From contig WQST01000089.1 of NCBI GenBank assembly GCA_009787745.1, positions 1 through 8,929 on the forward strand: 8,929 nucleotides of DNA, in the 5' to 3' direction. This DNA comes from Lachnospiraceae bacterium (lineage in GTDB: Bacteria; Bacillota; Clostridia; Lachnospirales; Lachnospiraceae). Made by a program: the position numbers and the translations under genes. Position 1 is the stretch's first letter. Each line of letters starts with the position of its first letter. Below, in pieces: positions 6,507 to 8,929 of the stretch. Under the pieces are notes generated by a model. It had not been told where the DNA came from. It made no database searches and was given only the letters and a program-made list of their open reading frames with translations.

Positions 6507-8929
6507 ATGCCACGCAGATCTGATATCAGCAAAATCCTTATCATTGGCTCCGGCCCCATTGTCATCGGACAAGCATGTGAGTTTGACTATTCCGGGACGC
6601 AAGCCTGTAAAGCTTTACGAAATCTCGGCTATGAAATCGTATTAGTCAATTCAAACCCCGCGACAATCATGACAGACCCTGAAACTGCCGACGTTACATA
6701 TATTGAGCCGCTCAATATAAACCGTTTGGAACAAATTATCAAAAAAGAACGTCCCGATGCCGTCCTTCCGAATTTAGGCGGCCAATCAGGACTTAATCTT
6801 TGCTCAGAACTTGATAAAGCCGGAATTTTAGAAAAATATAATGTAAAAATTATCGGCGTCCAAATCGATGCCATCGAGCGCGGTGAAGACCGGATCGAGT
6901 TCAAAAAAGCAATGGATGCCCTCGGAATCGAGATGGCTCGTTCCGAAGTTGCATACAGCATTGAAGAAGCCTTGAAAATAGCCGATGACCTCGGTTATCC
7001 CGTCGTCGTCAGGCCTGCTTACACAATGGGCGGGGCGGGCGGCGGCCTTGTCTACAATAAAGAAGAACTGGAAACCGTTTGCGCCCGCGGGCTTCGTGCC
7101 AGCCGGATCGGTCAGGTTTTAATCGAAGAATCGATCCTTGGTTGGGAAGAACTTGAACTTGAAATCGTCCGTGATGCGGAGAATAATTTAATAACCGTTT
7201 GTTTCATTGAAAATATCGATCCGCTGGGTGTTCATACCGGCGATTCTTTCTGTTCGGCGCCAATGCTGACGATTTCTAAAGAGTGTCAGGAACGCTTACA
7301 GGAACAAGCATACAAAATCGTTGAATCCGTCAATGTTATCGGCGGCTGTAATGTGCAGTTCGCCCATGACCCAATCAGTGACCGGATTATCGTCATCGAA
7401 ATCAACCCCCGGACATCCCGCTCTTCGGCTCTCGCATCCAAAGCAACAGGTTTCCCGATTGCCTTAGTCAGCGCCATGTTAGCTTGCGGGCTGTCCCTTC
7501 GCGATATTCCTTGCGGAAAGCACGGGACGCTTGATAAATATGTCCCGGGCGGTGATTATGTCGTTATCAAATTCGCCCGCTGGGCTTTCGAGAAATTCAA
7601 AGGCGTCGAGGACAAACTCGGGACCCAAATGCGCGCGGTCGGCGAAGTAATGAGCATCGGTAAAAATTATAAAGAAGCTTTCCAGAAAGCGATCCGCAGT
7701 CTGGAAACGGGGCGCTATGGTTTAGGCGGCGCCGCCAATTTCGGCGAACTTTCGAAAGATGAACTCCTAAAGATGCTGACCGTCCCTTCAAGCGAACGTC
7801 ATTTCATCATGTATGAAGCCCTTCGCAAAGGTGCTAGTGTTCAGGATATTTTCGACCGTACCAAGGTAAAAGCTTATTTCATCGAACAGATGCAGGAACT
7901 CGTTAGGGAAGAAGAAGCAATCAAAGCTTTTTCCGGTAAGCTGCCCGGCGATGAAATGCTCCGCACAGCGAAAAAAGCCGGTTTTTCCGATAAATATTTA
8001 GCAAAGCTTTTGAATTTACCCGAGGAAAAAGTTAGGGAACGCCGATTGGCGATCGGTATGGCGGAAACATGGGAAACGATTCATGTCAGCGGTACCGAAG
8101 ACCGTGTTTACTACTATTCAACATATAATGGATGTTCCGCCGAAAATGACACCGATGTCAGTACTGACCGCAAAGGCAAAATCATGATCTTAGGCGGCGG
8201 CCCTAACCGTATCGGGCAGGGGATTGAGTTCGATTACTGCTGTGTCCATGCCTGTTTGGCACTTAAAAAGCTTGGTTTTGAAACGATTATCGTTAACTGT
8301 AACCCCGAAACCGTCTCAACCGATTATGATACCTCCGATAAGCTCTATTTCGAGCCGCTCACGGCGGAAGATGTTTTGAGTATTTATCATAAAGAGAAGC
8401 CGCTCGGCGTTATCGCGCAGTTCGGCGGGCAAACACCGCTTAATCTGGCTTCGGAACTGGAAAAAAACGGGGTCAAAATTTTGGGAACCCAGCCTTCTGT
8501 CATCGATATGGCGGAAGACCGTGACCTCTTTAAAGCAATGATGGAAAAATTAGATATTCCGATGCCTGAATCAGGAATGGCGACGACGGTTTCCGAAGCG
8601 ATTTCGATTGCCGCCGGAATCGGATACCCTGTCATGGTTCGCCCCTCATATGTCCTTGGCGGCCGCGGAATGGAAGTTGTTTACGATGATGAAAGCATGG
8701 AAGGTTATATGAAAGCGGCTGTCGGCGTGACTCCTGACCGCCCGATTTTAATCGACCGCTTCTTAAACCACGCCCTCGAATGTGAAGCCGATGCGATTAG
8801 TGACGGTTCATCAGCCTTCGTTCCCGCGGTTATGGAGCATATCGAGTTGGCGGGCGTTCATTCGGGCGACTCAGCCTGCATCATCCCTTCCCGTCATATT
8901 TCTCCTGAAAATGTCGAGAAAATCCGCAG
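6507..8929 (+). CDS. carB: Carbamoyl-phosphate synthase large subunit, C-terminus cut by the window edge
   Basis: The frame is open from the ATG to the window end (807 complete codons) with no stop or frameshift. The enzyme makes carbamoyl phosphate from bicarbonate, ammonia released by the small subunit, and two ATP, feeding pyrimidine and arginine synthesis. The first synthetase domain (about 1-400) opens with KILIIGSGPIVIGQACEFDY. It keeps the ATP-site residues at E. coli positions or one off: Arg129, Arg169 in VVVRPAYTMGGAGGG, Glu215, His243 in PLGVHTGDS, Gln284, Glu298, Asn300 and Arg302. An oligomerisation segment follows (about 400-550). The second synthetase domain begins near 556 with KGKIMILGGGPNRIGQGIEF and keeps AEDR (Arg672) and VMVRPSYVLGGRG (Arg712). 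The end of this domain and the allosteric domain lie outside. The start is set by GGAGG seven bases upstream. No carA is found immediately upstream, which is unusual. Confidence 0.98.
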   Translation, partial: MPRRSDISKILIIGSGPIVIGQACEFDYSGTQACKALRNLGYEIVLVNSNPATIMTDPETADVTYIEPLNINRLEQIIKKERPDAVLPNLGGQSGLNLCSELDKAGILEKYNVKIIGVQIDAIERGEDRIEFKKAMDALGIEMARSEVAYSIEEALKIADDLGYPVVVRPAYTMGGAGGGLVYNKEELETVCARGLRASRIGQVLIEESILGWEELELEIVRDAENNLITVCFIENIDPLGVHTGDSFCSAPMLTISKECQERLQEQAYKIVESVNVIGGCNVQFAHDPISDRIIVIEINPRTSRSSALASKATGFPIALVSAMLACGLSLRDIPCGKHGTLDKYVPGGDYVVIKFARWAFEKFKGVEDKLGTQMRAVGEVMSIGKNYKEAFQKAIRSLETGRYGLGGAANFGELSKDELLKMLTVPSSERHFIMYEALRKGASVQDIFDRTKVKAYFIEQMQELVREEEAIKAFSGKLPGDEMLRTAKKAGFSDKYLAKLLNLPEEKVRERRLAIGMAETWETIHVSGTEDRVYYYSTYNGCSAENDTDVSTDRKGKIMILGGGPNRIGQGIEFDYCCVHACLALKKLGFETIIVNCNPETVSTDYDTSDKLYFEPLTAEDVLSIYHKEKPLGVIAQFGGQTPLNLASELEKNGVKILGTQPSVIDMAEDRDLFKAMMEKLDIPMPESGMATTVSEAISIAAGIGYPVMVRPSYVLGGRGMEVVYDDESMEGYMKAAVGVTPDRPILIDRFLNHALECEADAISDGSSAFVPAVMEHIELAGVHSGDSACIIPSRHISPENVEKIR

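Overview
The window reads as chromosomal core-genome DNA of a member of the Bacillota, most probably an uncultured Clostridia-like organism. The evidence is a SigA-type primary sigma factor of 370 residues, a TrmK gene next to rpoD, a dgt-dnaG-rpoD gene order (which I recall from clostridial genomes), strong GGAGG-type ribosome binding sites, and a condensation-like acyltransferase paired with a zinc-ribbon membrane protein, an arrangement I recall mainly from Clostridia. Base composition looks mid-range by eye; I did not count it. No mobile element, tRNA, rRNA, CRISPR array or long repeat is visible.

Layout. Positions 1-4263 are a minus-strand operon, read from right to left: dgt (dNTP triphosphohydrolase), dnaG (primase), rpoD (sigma A) and the start of trmK (tRNA m1A22 methyltransferase), which is cut by the window edge. 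Gaps are 10, 50 and about 18 bases, with no terminator between genes. A 104-base AT-rich gap (4264-4367) carries back-to-back promoters. From it the plus strand runs rightwards: a condensation/alcohol-acetyltransferase-like protein with an intact HHxxxDG motif (4368-5672), a zinc-ribbon protein with six predicted membrane segments of DUF6320 type (5689-6399), a 107-base leader region (6400-6506), and carB, the carbamoyl-phosphate synthase large subunit (6507 to the window end). carB is open at the right edge; about 807 of roughly 1,060 residues are present.

How the genes fit together. The left operon groups macromolecular synthesis functions: dNTP pool control, primer synthesis, housekeeping transcription initiation and tRNA modification. 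The acyltransferase and membrane-protein pair looks like a two-gene functional unit of unknown substrate and is the least understood part of the window. carB is a core pyrimidine/arginine gene, but no carA lies directly upstream. It appears to have its own promoter and a short leader that could hold a hairpin and a tiny ORF.

The most interesting observations are the uncharacterised acyltransferase/DUF6320 pair, its apparently leaderless start, the carA-less carB with its leader, and a shared -10 sequence in the two plus-strand promoters. Nothing here amounts to a clearly novel system; most of the window is well-known housekeeping machinery.
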